Shown: one piece after another, positions 6,069 through 14,099 of the stretch | How the letters are laid out: every line of letters begins with the position of its first letter | Position numbering within the stretch: the stretch's first letter is position 1 | DNA from: Sharpea porci | GTDB lineage: Bacteria; Bacillota_I; Bacilli_A; Erysipelotrichales; Coprobacillaceae | Assembly: GCF_009695655.1 (NCBI RefSeq) | Contig: NZ_VUNM01000001.1 | Coordinates: 62,001-126,000 of the forward strand | Direction of reading: 5' to 3' | DNA length: 64,000 bases | Made by a program: the position numbers and the translations under genes | The notes under the pieces: model-generated | Seen by the model: the letters and a program-made list of their open reading frames with translations, nothing else | What the model was told of the DNA's origin: nothing | The model's database searches: none

Positions 6069-6855
6069 AATCAAGAATGTTTCCAAGACATTCAATCTTG
6101 GTACAATCAACGAAAAGAAAGCTCTCAAGAATATCAATCTCACACTTGAAGATGGTGACTTTGTAACAATTATCGGTGGTAATGGAGCTGGTAAATCAAC
6201 CCTGATGAATATGGTTGCAGGTGTTTATCCTATTGACTGTGGTCATATCTATCTTGATGATGACGATATTTCCTTAGATCCAGAATATAAGCGTGCAAGT
6301 CGTATTGGCCATGTCTTCCAGGATCCAATGATGGGTACTGCTGCCGACATGAGCATTCAGGAAAATCTTGCCATGGCAGCAAGACGTGGTCAACGCCGAG
6401 GGCTTAGCTGGGGTGTTAAGAAAAGCGAACTTGATGATTATAAGAAAGAGTTGAAGAAACTAGGCTTAGGGCTAGAAACACGTATGACAAGCAAGGTTGG
6501 CCTTCTATCCGGTGGTCAGCGCCAGGCTATTACTTTGTTGATGGCGACATTGACAAAGCCTAAGGTTCTGCTTCTTGATGAACATACAGCTGCTCTTGAT
6601 CCCGCAACAAGTTCAAAAGTCCTTATGCTGACAAATAAGATTGTTGATGAAATGCATCTCACGACCATGATGGTAACGCATAATATGCAGGATGCCATTG
6701 ATGTAGGTAATCGTCTGATCATGATGTATGATGGTCAGATTATCTATGATGTGAAAGGTGAGGAAAAGAAAAAGCTCACAGTGAATGATCTCTTAAAGAA
6801 GTTTGAGGAAGCTTCAGGATCAGAATTTGTGAACGACCGTATGTTATTAGGTTAG
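6061..6855 (+). CDS. ABC importer ATPase (TrpZ/TrpP-type)
   Basis: This encodes 264 residues from ATG 6061. The ribosome site GAGGTGG lies 9 nt before it, and the GTG at 6043 overlaps that site and is rejected. Walker A is GGNGAGKST (residues 39-47), the signature is LSGGQRQA, Walker B is VLLLDEHTAALD, and the H-loop is VTHN. It would hydrolyse ATP to drive the TrpY-type permease. The gene ends the operon and a TTCG-tetraloop terminator follows directly. Confidence 0.9.
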   Translation: MLKIKNVSKTFNLGTINEKKALKNINLTLEDGDFVTIIGGNGAGKSTLMNMVAGVYPIDCGHIYLDDDDISLDPEYKRASRIGHVFQDPMMGTAADMSIQENLAMAARRGQRRGLSWGVKKSELDDYKKELKKLGLGLETRMTSKVGLLSGGQRQAITLLMATLTKPKVLLLDEHTAALDPATSSKVLMLTNKIVDEMHLTTMMVTHNMQDAIDVGNRLIMMYDGQIIYDVKGEEKKKLTVNDLLKKFEEASGSEFVNDRMLLG

Positions 6856-6879
6856 AAAGATGGCTTCGGCCATCTTTTT
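6856..6879 (+). terminator. Terminator of the ABC importer operon
   Basis: AAAGATGGC (6856-6864), a TTCG tetraloop and GCCATCTTT (6869-6877), with TT continuing the T-run. Confidence 0.9.
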
Positions 6880-6885
6880 AAATGC

Positions 6886-6911
6886 AAAAAAAATGAGGAT
6901 TGCTCCTCATT
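6886..6911 (-). terminator. greA terminator
   Basis: AATGAGGA (6892-6899) pairs with TCCTCATT (6904-6911), and on the minus strand it runs into eight T (A-run 6886-6893). It overlaps the greA stop codon. Confidence 0.85.
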
Positions 6912-7386
6912 ATGCTTCATAGGAAATTGCTTTGATACGTACTTCGTAAGGCTTAGCAACACCGACAGATACAATTTCATTAATACCATGACCAATGATT
7001 GCTTTGGCGAGTGGACATTCATTTGAGATTTTGCCATTAAATGGATCAGTTTCAAATGAACCTACGATTTTATATGCGGCTTCTTTATTTTCATCTAAGC
7101 TTTCAATTGTTACGATTGCACCCATCTGTACTGTTGATTTATCAATATCAGCACTTTCGATAATCTTGGCATTTTCAAGCATGACTTCAATTTCTTTAAT
7201 ACGTGCTTCAATATGTGCCTGTTTATCTCTAGCTGCATCGTAATCAGCGTTTTCTGATAAGTCACCCTGGCTTCTTGCGAATGCGATTTCTTCAATGACT
7301 TTAGGTCTTTCTACTTCAATCAGATTTTTACGCTCATCTTCAAGCTTTTTCTTACCTTCGATAGTTAACTGTACTACATTATCCAT
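6910..7386 (-). CDS. greA: Transcript cleavage factor GreA
   Basis: This encodes 158 residues from ATG 7386 (ribosome site GAGGTG, 6-nt gap); a GTG nine bases upstream overlaps that site. The N-terminal coiled coil spans about residues 10-75, with the acidic tip around SENADYDAARDKQAHIE that reaches into the RNA polymerase secondary channel. The C-terminal FKBP-like domain includes FETDPFNGKISNECPLAKA and ends with IKAISYEA. It rescues backtracked polymerase by stimulating RNA cleavage. It is the last gene of the trmR-trhP-udk-greA run, as in Bacillus subtilis. Confidence 0.95.
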   Translation of the reverse strand: MDNVVQLTIEGKKKLEDERKNLIEVERPKVIEEIAFARSQGDLSENADYDAARDKQAHIEARIKEIEVMLENAKIIESADIDKSTVQMGAIVTIESLDENKEAAYKIVGSFETDPFNGKISNECPLAKAIIGHGINEIVSVGVAKPYEVRIKAISYEA

Positions 7387-7425
7387 GTGTTTCACCTCGC
7401 TTTTGTAAATATAGCATACTTCTTT

Positions 7426-8052
7426 TTATTTATCAACAATTGACCTAATCTTTGTCACCAACAAGTCGATGGCAACAACATTCTCGCCACCATTAGGAAT
7501 AATGACATGGGCATACTTCTTACTTGGTTCAATAAAAGCTTCATGCATTGGACGAACCGTTGAAAGATACTGATGACATACATTATCAAGAGTACGACCT
7601 CTTTCTTCAATATCACGTCTTAAACGGCGAATAAAACGAATATCACTATCCGTATCCACATAAACAAGAATATCGCACTGATTACGGACTTCCTCTTCTG
7701 CTAAGACAAAAATACCTTCCAAGATAATCACATCTCTTCCTTCAATAATTTCTGTCTTATCACTTCTTGTATGGGCACTATAGTCATAGATAGGCTTTTC
7801 AACATGTTCCTTATTTTTAAGACGCTTGAGCTGTTCGACAAGCAAGCCGGTATCAAAGGCAAAAGGATGGTCGTAGTTCGTCTTCAGACGTTCACTCATC
7901 GGTTTATCACTTTGATCCTTATAATAGTCATCCTGCTTCACAATGATGACTTTGTGCTTTCCCTTAAAAGCTTCACAGACCTTTCTTGCAATCGTTGTCT
8001 TGCCCGAAGCACTCCCTCCGGCAATTCCAATGATAATGGCTTTATTACTCAT
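7426..8052 (-). CDS. udk: Uridine/cytidine kinase
   Basis: This encodes 208 residues from ATG 8052, which has ribosome site GGAAGG and overlaps the preceding stop by 8 nt. Walker A is GGSASGKTT (residues 11-19). QDDYYKDQSDKP and NYDHPFAFD are the typical substrate-binding stretches of uridine kinase, and RFIRRLRRDIEERGRTLD is the lid. It phosphorylates uridine and cytidine to UMP and CMP for nucleoside salvage. It sits between trhP2 and greA as in Bacillus. Confidence 0.95.
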   Translation of the reverse strand: MSNKAIIIGIAGGSASGKTTIARKVCEAFKGKHKVIIVKQDDYYKDQSDKPMSERLKTNYDHPFAFDTGLLVEQLKRLKNKEHVEKPIYDYSAHTRSDKTEIIEGRDVIILEGIFVLAEEEVRNQCDILVYVDTDSDIRFIRRLRRDIEERGRTLDNVCHQYLSTVRPMHEAFIEPSKKYAHVIIPNGGENVVAIDLLVTKIRSIVDK

Positions 8053-9298
8053 GTCTAACCTTCCTTCCCATATCATTTACATAAACTTTCTGACTGATTG
8101 GAATATAGAGAATTTCCATTGGATGATTAGCAACATCCACCTCTCTATTATCCTCATTATAAATCTTCTCAACAGTGAAATAAAGATTGGAGTGGTGGGG
8201 AGAGAATATTTCTATCTGATCACCTTTTTTGAAATAATTACGTTGTTCAATCTTCATCATATGTTTGTCTTCATCATAATCAATAACGCGCATTACAAAT
8301 TCCTGTGTTGGATGTTCATCGCGGTTATTATAGAGCTGTTCATTTGCTTTAGGGTGGTCATAGAAAAAGCCTGTACAGAACGCACGATTAGCTGATTTCT
8401 CCAGTTCTTTTTCATACCAGTCACTTATTACGAAGTTGTCTGGATCAGCACAATAGGCATCAATAAGCTTACGATACGTAGAAACAACAGTAGCGATATA
8501 ATGCAATGACTTCATTCGACCTTCAATCTTGAAGGAATCAATCCCACATTCAATCAATTCAGGAATATGATTCACTAAAGCCATATCCTTGCTGCCCATA
8601 GTATAAGGGACATCCCCTTCACCATTAACCTGTTTATCATCTTCATATAGATCATAATTCCAGCGACAACTCTGATTACATCCGCCCCTATTTGCATCAC
8701 GTCTTGAGAAATAATTTGAAAGCATACAACGACCACTATAAGCAATACACATAGCTCCGTGAATAAAATATTCCAAATCAATATCAGGACATTTTTGACG
8801 AATGACCTTCACGTCTTCAAAAGTCGTTTCCCTCCCAAAGACAACACGGTCCATACCTAAATGCTGATAGAAACGAATAGCGGAGCTATTGAGCGTTGAC
8901 ATCTGGGTTGAGACATGCACTTCAAGAGAAAGATGCATGCTTTTGGCAAGCATCATGATATAGGGATCAGCAACAATAATTGCATCAACACCAATATCAT
9001 CAAGTGCCTGTAGATAATCCTTAATGCCCTCTAGATTATCATTATGAAGAATGATATTACATGTTACATGAACATCACTATTGTGCTGATGGGCAAAATT
9101 GACGCCTTCTCGAATATCTTCTAATGAGAAGTTACTTGCAGCTGAACGCAAGGAGAATTCCTTGCCACCAAGAAAGACGGCATCCGCACCATAGAGCACA
9201 GCAATCTTTAATTTTTCTAAATTACCTGCTGGCGCCAGCAATTCAGGTTTCTTTACGATGACACGTTTGCCATCAATCATTTTACTGATTTCTTTCAC
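8045..9298 (-). CDS. trhP2: U32-family tRNA hydroxylation protein, second subunit (TrhP2/YrrO)
   Basis: This encodes 417 residues from GTG 9298. GGAGGG lies 6 nt before this GTG but directly touches the ATG at 9304, so the GTG is preferred. The peptidase U32 signature is EYFIHGAMCIAYSGRCMLS around residue 180, followed by further Cys (GGCNQSC) that could bind an iron-sulfur cluster. The family was first described as collagenase-like. The YrrN/YrrO pair is now linked to forming 5-hydroxyuridine in tRNA wobble positions, upstream of TrmR. Its start overlaps trhP1 by 17 nt. Confidence 0.85.
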   Translation of the reverse strand: MKEISKMIDGKRVIVKKPELLAPAGNLEKLKIAVLYGADAVFLGGKEFSLRSAASNFSLEDIREGVNFAHQHNSDVHVTCNIILHNDNLEGIKDYLQALDDIGVDAIIVADPYIMMLAKSMHLSLEVHVSTQMSTLNSSAIRFYQHLGMDRVVFGRETTFEDVKVIRQKCPDIDLEYFIHGAMCIAYSGRCMLSNYFSRRDANRGGCNQSCRWNYDLYEDDKQVNGEGDVPYTMGSKDMALVNHIPELIECGIDSFKIEGRMKSLHYIATVVSTYRKLIDAYCADPDNFVISDWYEKELEKSANRAFCTGFFYDHPKANEQLYNNRDEHPTQEFVMRVIDYDEDKHMMKIEQRNYFKKGDQIEIFSPHHSNLYFTVEKIYNEDNREVDVANHPMEILYIPISQKVYVNDMGRKVRHE

Positions 9299-10199
9299 TT
9301 GCATCCCTCCGTTTCACATCTTCGAGATGATAGATTGTTGCTTCATCAATAAAACCACGATCCATAGGAATATTAAGCTGATGTAAGAGCTGTTCGTATT
9401 CTTTGACATATTTGCCATACAATAAGTCATCAAGATGAGCCAATGTATCACTATAGGCATGAACAGTTTCAATTGCTTCACTTGGTGACATGAAGAGTGT
9501 TTCGATATAAAGATAATCAAAGTCTCTGACCTGCTTTAATAAATCAAGCATCATTAATCTTGTCTGGGAATAGATTGTTGTGCCACGTTCATCCTCATAG
9601 GCATAACATGTAAAATCAAGGCCCTGGGGTTTTATTGTGAGGACACCAGGTTGATGGTTAAGCACTTTTCCACTTGCCTCTTCATAGTTAGAAATGAGCG
9701 CCCGTTTAGAGCTCATCATATACTGTACCCCGGCAATTTGTAGCATCAAAGGGATATTGGTATGATGTTTTATATCAAGCTGTTCTGCTAAAGGGATGAC
9801 ATTAGCCACAAAGGCACTTGTCACACCTGCTGTTGATAAAGTATTAAGTGTATTAGGATTCGTATTGAGTGTTTCAGGGTTATACATCATATCGAAATGA
9901 TAGCCCTTTTCACGCACATACTCCAATACACCAAAGTCCTGAAATATCAGGCCATCTATTGATAATCCTGACAGGGCATCTATATGGGCAAACAAGCCGT
10001 CTAATTCATGTTCGTCATAGAGGCCATTGACCATCACATAGAGATGCTTTACCCGCTTTTGAAGGGCTTCAATCTCTTCAAGAGAGAAATGTTCTGTTGT
10101 ATATGTCCCATATTCTCCAGCAACAATAAACATCTCGACACCCATATCAAGATAATCACTTAAATAATCACAATTGGTTATATGTAATGCTAGTTTCAT
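9282..10199 (-). CDS. trhP1: U32-family tRNA hydroxylation protein, first subunit (TrhP1/YrrN)
   Basis: This encodes 305 residues forming a TIM-barrel-like U32 protein that is shorter than its partner and lacks the FxxExFxxGxxC signature, as YrrN does. The ATG at 10199 overlaps the trmR stop by 4 nt (ATGA), and the ribosome site is AAAGGATT. It is expected to work with TrhP2 in prephenate-dependent tRNA U34 hydroxylation. The position between trmR and trhP2 matches yrrM-yrrN-yrrO. The assignment rests mainly on gene order and size. Confidence 0.75.
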   Translation of the reverse strand: MKLALHITNCDYLSDYLDMGVEMFIVAGEYGTYTTEHFSLEEIEALQKRVKHLYVMVNGLYDEHELDGLFAHIDALSGLSIDGLIFQDFGVLEYVREKGYHFDMMYNPETLNTNPNTLNTLSTAGVTSAFVANVIPLAEQLDIKHHTNIPLMLQIAGVQYMMSSKRALISNYEEASGKVLNHQPGVLTIKPQGLDFTCYAYEDERGTTIYSQTRLMMLDLLKQVRDFDYLYIETLFMSPSEAIETVHAYSDTLAHLDDLLYGKYVKEYEQLLHQLNIPMDRGFIDEATIYHLEDVKRRDASERNQ

Positions 10200-10795
10200 T
10201 CAAAATCCTTTCTTGTAATAATACAAATACCATCACCAATCTCACGATATTCAACATCATAAAGATCATTATTTTTAATCCAATCTCTAAAACGTTTAAT
10301 CTTACGCACTAGTGCTCTTGTATTTCTATTTCTAATATGATCAATATCATAAATCATACCATGAAAATCTAAATTATCGACAAAGACAAAACCATCCTTC
10401 TTGACATAGGGAATATATTTCTCAAAGAATTTCTGATATTGGGCTTTAGCTGCATCAATGAATAGACAATCATAGGGTGCTGCTTGTAATTCTTCTGTCG
10501 ACATTAATAATGCGTCATCATGATGAAGAATAATATGGTCATCCTGATGATAATCATGAATATTTTGATGGGCTTCTAAATATCGTTCATCATCACGTTC
10601 AATCGTTTCCACTTTGAGATTATCTACATTATTGACCATCATTAATGCCGAATAGCCAATTGCGGAACCAATCTCAAGAACAGTTGAAGACTGATGTTTT
10701 AATAGCTCACTAATAAGTTCTTCAAGACCTGCTCTTTGCATGATGGGAATATCACGATCTAATGCTGATTGTTCTAAATCTTCTAAATATTTCAT
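10196..10795 (-). CDS. trmR: tRNA 5-hydroxyuridine methyltransferase
   Basis: This encodes 199 residues from ATG 10795, one base after the mltG stop (10797), so translation is coupled. Longer in-frame starts lie inside mltG and are rejected. It has the SAM-binding Rossmann fold of the O-methyltransferase family 3: VLEIGSAIGYSALMM (motif I), VETIERDDER (motif II), YDCLFIDAAKAQYQKFFE (metal-binding Asp) and GFVFVDNLDFHG. TrmR (YrrM) methylates 5-hydroxyuridine at tRNA position 34 to 5-methoxyuridine, the step after TrhP1/TrhP2, which are encoded next in the operon. Confidence 0.9.
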   Translation of the reverse strand: MKYLEDLEQSALDRDIPIMQRAGLEELISELLKHQSSTVLEIGSAIGYSALMMVNNVDNLKVETIERDDERYLEAHQNIHDYHQDDHIILHHDDALLMSTEELQAAPYDCLFIDAAKAQYQKFFEKYIPYVKKDGFVFVDNLDFHGMIYDIDHIRNRNTRALVRKIKRFRDWIKNNDLYDVEYREIGDGICIITRKDFE

Positions 10796-10796
10796 C

Positions 10797-11840
10797 TTAA
10801 TACCACTTATATTTCTTAATTGCTTCCTGGTGTTCCTGATAGGTCTTGCTGTAAACAACAGTGCCATCCTTTTTCGCAAAGAAGTAGAGATAGTCACTCT
10901 TGGTATAGTTAAGAACACCTTTGATTGTTTTGTCCTGTACGCTTGCGACTGGGCCTACAGGCAGACCTTTATTGAGATATGTATTATATGGCGAAGGTGT
11001 TTTCAACATATCACTTGTCACCTTGACTCCTGTTCTGCCTAAGGCATAGTTAATAGTAATATCTGAACCTAAAGGCATATTCTTATTGAGACGGTTGATA
11101 AAGACGCCAGCAATAGGGCTAATGTCTTTGTCATAGAGAGTTTCTTTTTCAACAATTGAAGAAAGTGTTAAGAATTGATGCATCGTAAATCCACTCTTAG
11201 AAATCTGGTCTTTATAGACTGTTAAGTGCTGATCCATAGTATCAAGCATCTTTGTTGTGATTTCATCAAGGGTAGGCTTTGAAGCATTAATATAATATGT
11301 TTCAGGATAGAGATAGCCTTCTAATGGATAAAGCAAAGAAGGATTTGTTATATCTGCTTCATTGATAAACCAATACTTATTGGATAAGGTCTTAAGATAA
11401 TTGATATCCTTCCATTGATTAAGAACAGTTGTCTGATCAGTTTTAAGTAACTTAGCAACCTTTGTCGCAATCTGGGGAATCGTTTCACCTTCCGTGATCG
11501 TCAAGACACCATTGGCAATATACTTCTTATCACCAGTAGAAAGAATCTTAAAGATCTTTTTGACATCCATATTTGTATTAAGACGATAAGCATTACTTTT
11601 AAGCTCAGGCTTTTCTAAACGCACATAGAGCTTAGTCGCCATTTTATTCTTCAAGAGACCTTTAGCATCAAGTTCATTTAATACCGTGGATGCATTCGTC
11701 CCTTTCTTGACTTCAACAACAACATTCTTACTCTTGTTTGAAACAGCCTGAATCCCTGTCTTATAAAAAAGCACACCACCAATCACTGCTATGACAATGA
11801 TAAGTAGGATGGCAATGATAATTTTTGTGATTTTCTTCAT
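10797..11840 (-). CDS. mltG: Endolytic murein transglycosylase MltG
   Basis: This encodes 347 residues with an N-terminal membrane anchor at residues 5-27 and the rest outside the cell. The YceG-like catalytic domain holds LSSIVEKETL (catalytic Glu near 230) and GLPVGPVASVQ near the C-terminus. The LysM-like region precedes it. It cleaves nascent glycan strands and sets chain length during peptidoglycan synthesis. The ribosome site is GAGGAGAAT. It starts a transcription unit of its own (extended -10 at 11877-11885) and leads the trmR-trhP-udk-greA run. Confidence 0.92.
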   Translation of the reverse strand: MKKITKIIIAILLIIVIAVIGGVLFYKTGIQAVSNKSKNVVVEVKKGTNASTVLNELDAKGLLKNKMATKLYVRLEKPELKSNAYRLNTNMDVKKIFKILSTGDKKYIANGVLTITEGETIPQIATKVAKLLKTDQTTVLNQWKDINYLKTLSNKYWFINEADITNPSLLYPLEGYLYPETYYINASKPTLDEITTKMLDTMDQHLTVYKDQISKSGFTMHQFLTLSSIVEKETLYDKDISPIAGVFINRLNKNMPLGSDITINYALGRTGVKVTSDMLKTPSPYNTYLNKGLPVGPVASVQDKTIKGVLNYTKSDYLYFFAKKDGTVVYSKTYQEHQEAIKKYKWY

Positions 11841-11876
11841 ATCATATTCTCCTCAATAATCATCTTTCGTTATCCG

Positions 11877-11885
11877 ATTATAGCA
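11877..11885 (-). promoter_or_regulatory. Extended -10 promoter of mltG operon
   Basis: On the minus strand this reads TGCTATAAT, an extended -10 with a perfect TATAAT; no clear -35 is seen. It lies between the lactonase terminator and mltG. Confidence 0.55.
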
Positions 11886-11913
11886 TATTCTTTCCCATTA
11901 TCCTCATTTTTCC

Positions 11914-11940
11914 TCAAGAAAAGACGGATTTCTCCGTCTT
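11914..11940 (-). terminator. Terminator after the lactonase-fold gene
   Basis: AAGACGGA and TCCGTCTT (11921-11928 and 11933-11940) form an 8-bp stem with a 4-nt loop. On the minus strand TTTTCTT follows. It ends the alaS-side transcripts before mltG. Confidence 0.8.
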
Positions 11941-13024
11941 AGACAACACGTAAATTTTCTGCTCCCTTAGCAATACATGTAGGAGCATGAAGGGCATAAG
12001 CTGAATGTGTTTCAAAAAGAATACCACGCTTCTCATTTTTTCTGATTTCAAAGCTTTCAACACTGCCACCCTGTTTACTAACAACAACAAGCCAACGATC
12101 TCTAAAGATTTCCAAGGCGACTGGTCCAGCATCCGTCTCAATAAGATCCTTACGCTTTAATAAACCATCATCCCCTCTTTCAAAGAGAACAATAGTATCA
12201 TCACCTTTATTTGTCACAGCGATATATTGATTATCTTCTGTCATAACAATATCAGTTGGGACATTGACACCTTCAAAATCTTCTTTGATATAGGTAAGCT
12301 TTTCTTCTAATAATGTGAAATGTCCATCATGATAGGCATATGTAGTAATTGTTGAGGCAATCTCATTGATACAGTAGGCATATTTCTTGTCTTTAGAGAA
12401 GATCATCTTGCGAGGTCCCGTCCCTGGATTGGTCTTCAATGTACGTTCAAGATCTTCTTGAAGATAACCTTTTTCATTAAGTGTATAGACATGAATTGTA
12501 TCTCCACCCATATCCAGTACAACAACATATTTGTCATCGGGCGTAAAAAGGATCTGTGAAGGATGACTTTCTGTCTGCTTAATAGGATCAATTCCCTTGC
12601 CTTCAAGCTTCTTTGTCTCACTGACACGTACAAGCTTACTTTTTAAAATAGGCATAGTAATGATTTCCCCATTATAATAGTCAATCGCATAAGCATGCGT
12701 TTTATCAGGGGAAACAATGACCTGTGTATAAGTTTTGCCTTCATTATGGACACGGGCAGCTAGACCTAACTGAAGTTCCATACAGGCATATTGCCAGACA
12801 CCACCATCCGTTACTGCACCAGTACCATTACGATAAGTAATATACATCCAGCGTCCTGCTCTAGAGAGGGCAATTGGATTGGCCAAACTCTTGACAAAAG
12901 ACTTCTTGATGAGTTCACCATTATTGACATTCAAATAAAATGAATAGATTCCACGATCCACTTCTGTCCCATCACAACCAATAAAAAAGATATCAACAGT
13001 TTTTGTACGATTAAAAAGTCCCAT
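11939..13024 (-). CDS. Lactonase-type seven-bladed beta-propeller protein
   Basis: This encodes 361 residues with no signal peptide. It has repeated WD-like blades (QTESHPSQILFTPDDKYVVV, GPRKMIFSKDKKYAYCINE, PTDIVMTEDNQYIAVTNKGD), the pattern of the YkgB/6-phosphogluconolactonase (Lactonase, PF10282) family. In that family some members hydrolyse 6-phosphogluconolactone and many have unknown substrates. The ribosome site AGAGGAG precedes ATG 13024. It sits between the DUF1292 gene and mltG, which are usually neighbours, so it appears inserted into a conserved cluster. The catalytic substrate cannot be told from sequence. Confidence 0.7.
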   Translation of the reverse strand: MGLFNRTKTVDIFFIGCDGTEVDRGIYSFYLNVNNGELIKKSFVKSLANPIALSRAGRWMYITYRNGTGAVTDGGVWQYACMELQLGLAARVHNEGKTYTQVIVSPDKTHAYAIDYYNGEIITMPILKSKLVRVSETKKLEGKGIDPIKQTESHPSQILFTPDDKYVVVLDMGGDTIHVYTLNEKGYLQEDLERTLKTNPGTGPRKMIFSKDKKYAYCINEIASTITTYAYHDGHFTLLEEKLTYIKEDFEGVNVPTDIVMTEDNQYIAVTNKGDDTIVLFERGDDGLLKRKDLIETDAGPVALEIFRDRWLVVVSKQGGSVESFEIRKNEKRGILFETHSAYALHAPTCIAKGAENLRVV

Positions 13025-13039
13025 TGTATTCTCCTCTTT

Positions 13040-13345
13040 CTAGAATGATGCATGGGGGCAATCTTCACAGCTAGGACACTTCTCTTCATCACAGACACAA
13101 TTATGACAATGATCTGTTGTTCTTTCATCCTGGTGTAAATAGCGCGCAAAGATATCCTGCATTTCTTCCATTTCTCCATTCGTTAAAGGAAAAAGATGAC
13201 CTTCGTCATCTATTCTTGCAGAAATGACTTCATCCCCATTATTCTCATCCATAAATAGAATATAGTGCTTATCCCCAATATCATGTTTCAATAAAATAGA
13301 ACAATGATGTAATTGGTGAGAGGCATCATAGAAGTTAAAGTGCAT
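13040..13345 (-). CDS. DUF1292 protein with Cys/His-rich tail (YrzB-like)
   Basis: This encodes 101 residues from ATG 13345, with ribosome site AGGAAG; the GTG three codons upstream is too close to it. Residues 1-70 match the DUF1292/YrzB type (YILFMDENNGDEVISARID), usually found with ireB and ruvX. The last 25 residues are a Cys/His cluster with HCHNCVCDEEKCPSCEDCPH, not typical of short YrzB proteins and likely to bind Zn or an Fe-S centre. It follows ruvX, overlapping the ruvX reading region by a few bases at most. Function unknown. Confidence 0.75.
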   Translation of the reverse strand: MHFNFYDASHQLHHCSILLKHDIGDKHYILFMDENNGDEVISARIDDEGHLFPLTNGEMEEMQDIFARYLHQDERTTDHCHNCVCDEEKCPSCEDCPHASF

Positions 13346-13350
13346 TTCTC

Positions 13351-13776
13351 TCACTTCCTATTACGATCTAAATAACCTTGAAGAATCTCAACAGCAGCCA
13401 TCTTATCAACAACTTGTTTACGTTTTTTACGTGAGACATCCCCAAATAAAAGATTATTCGTGGCAATAACTGTTGTTAAACGTTCGTCTTCTAGAATAAC
13501 TTCTACATCCATCATATCTTCGAGGCGTTTCTTAAAATCAATGGAAATCTGGGCACGTTCTCCCAGATCCCCATTCATGTGCTTTGGTAAGCCAAGAACA
13601 ATCGTATGAATATCATTTGCTTCTACGATTTCTTTGATATGTTTCGCACAATTCTTATAGGCGTCAGGCTGTGGGAAGCGATATGTCTCTACTCCATGTG
13701 CAAGCATACCTAAGGCATCACTCATCGCAATGCCACAAGTACGTGAGCCTAAGTCCAAGCCAAGAATCTTTTCCAT
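13351..13776 (-). CDS. ruvX: RuvX/YqgF Holliday junction resolvase-like nuclease
   Basis: This encodes 141 residues in an RNase H-like fold: GLDLGSRTCGIAMSD at the N-terminus carries the first catalytic Asp, IVLGLPKHMNGDLG follows, then LEDERLTTVIA with the Asp/Glu pair, and DKMAAVEILQGYLD at the end supplies the last Asp. Its length is usual for the family. It is thought to act in pre-16S rRNA 5' processing and possibly on branched DNA. Its start abuts the ireB stop, and it lies in the conserved alaS-ireB-ruvX-DUF1292 order. Confidence 0.93.
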   Translation of the reverse strand: MEKILGLDLGSRTCGIAMSDALGMLAHGVETYRFPQPDAYKNCAKHIKEIVEANDIHTIVLGLPKHMNGDLGERAQISIDFKKRLEDMMDVEVILEDERLTTVIATNNLLFGDVSRKKRKQVVDKMAAVEILQGYLDRNRK

Positions 13777-14033
13777 TATTCTGACTCCAAGTAGAACTTT
13801 ACAAGTTCTTCAATAATTTCATCACGATCGATTTGTTGGATGATGGAACGTGCATTCTTGTGAGAAGAGATATAGGCTGGATCGTTAGAGATAAGATAGC
13901 CAGCTATCTGATGAACTGGATTATATCCTCTTTCTTCTAGTGCCTGGGCGACTGTATTCAGATTGGAATGAATGACTTCACGTTTCAATTCTTCTGAATT
14001 AAAGACTCTTGTCTGTGTAAAATCTTTTCCCAT
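13776..14033 (-). CDS. ireB: IreB/UPF0297 regulatory protein
   Basis: This encodes 85 residues, the full length for IreB (YrzL). Conserved stretches are FNSEELKREVIHSNLNTVAQ, LEERGYNPVHQIAGYLISND and DPAYISSHKNARSIIQQIDR. In Enterococcus IreB is a substrate of the IreK/IreP kinase-phosphatase pair and affects cephalosporin resistance. N-terminal Thr residues (TQTR) fit the known phosphorylation area. It lies directly downstream of alaS, the usual place. Confidence 0.92.
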   Translation of the reverse strand: MGKDFTQTRVFNSEELKREVIHSNLNTVAQALEERGYNPVHQIAGYLISNDPAYISSHKNARSIIQQIDRDEIIEELVKFYLESE

Positions 14034-14099
14034 ATAATCAACTCCTCTTGTTTTACCTATACCACATTTTATACTAATTCTAAAGAAAATACTAGGATT

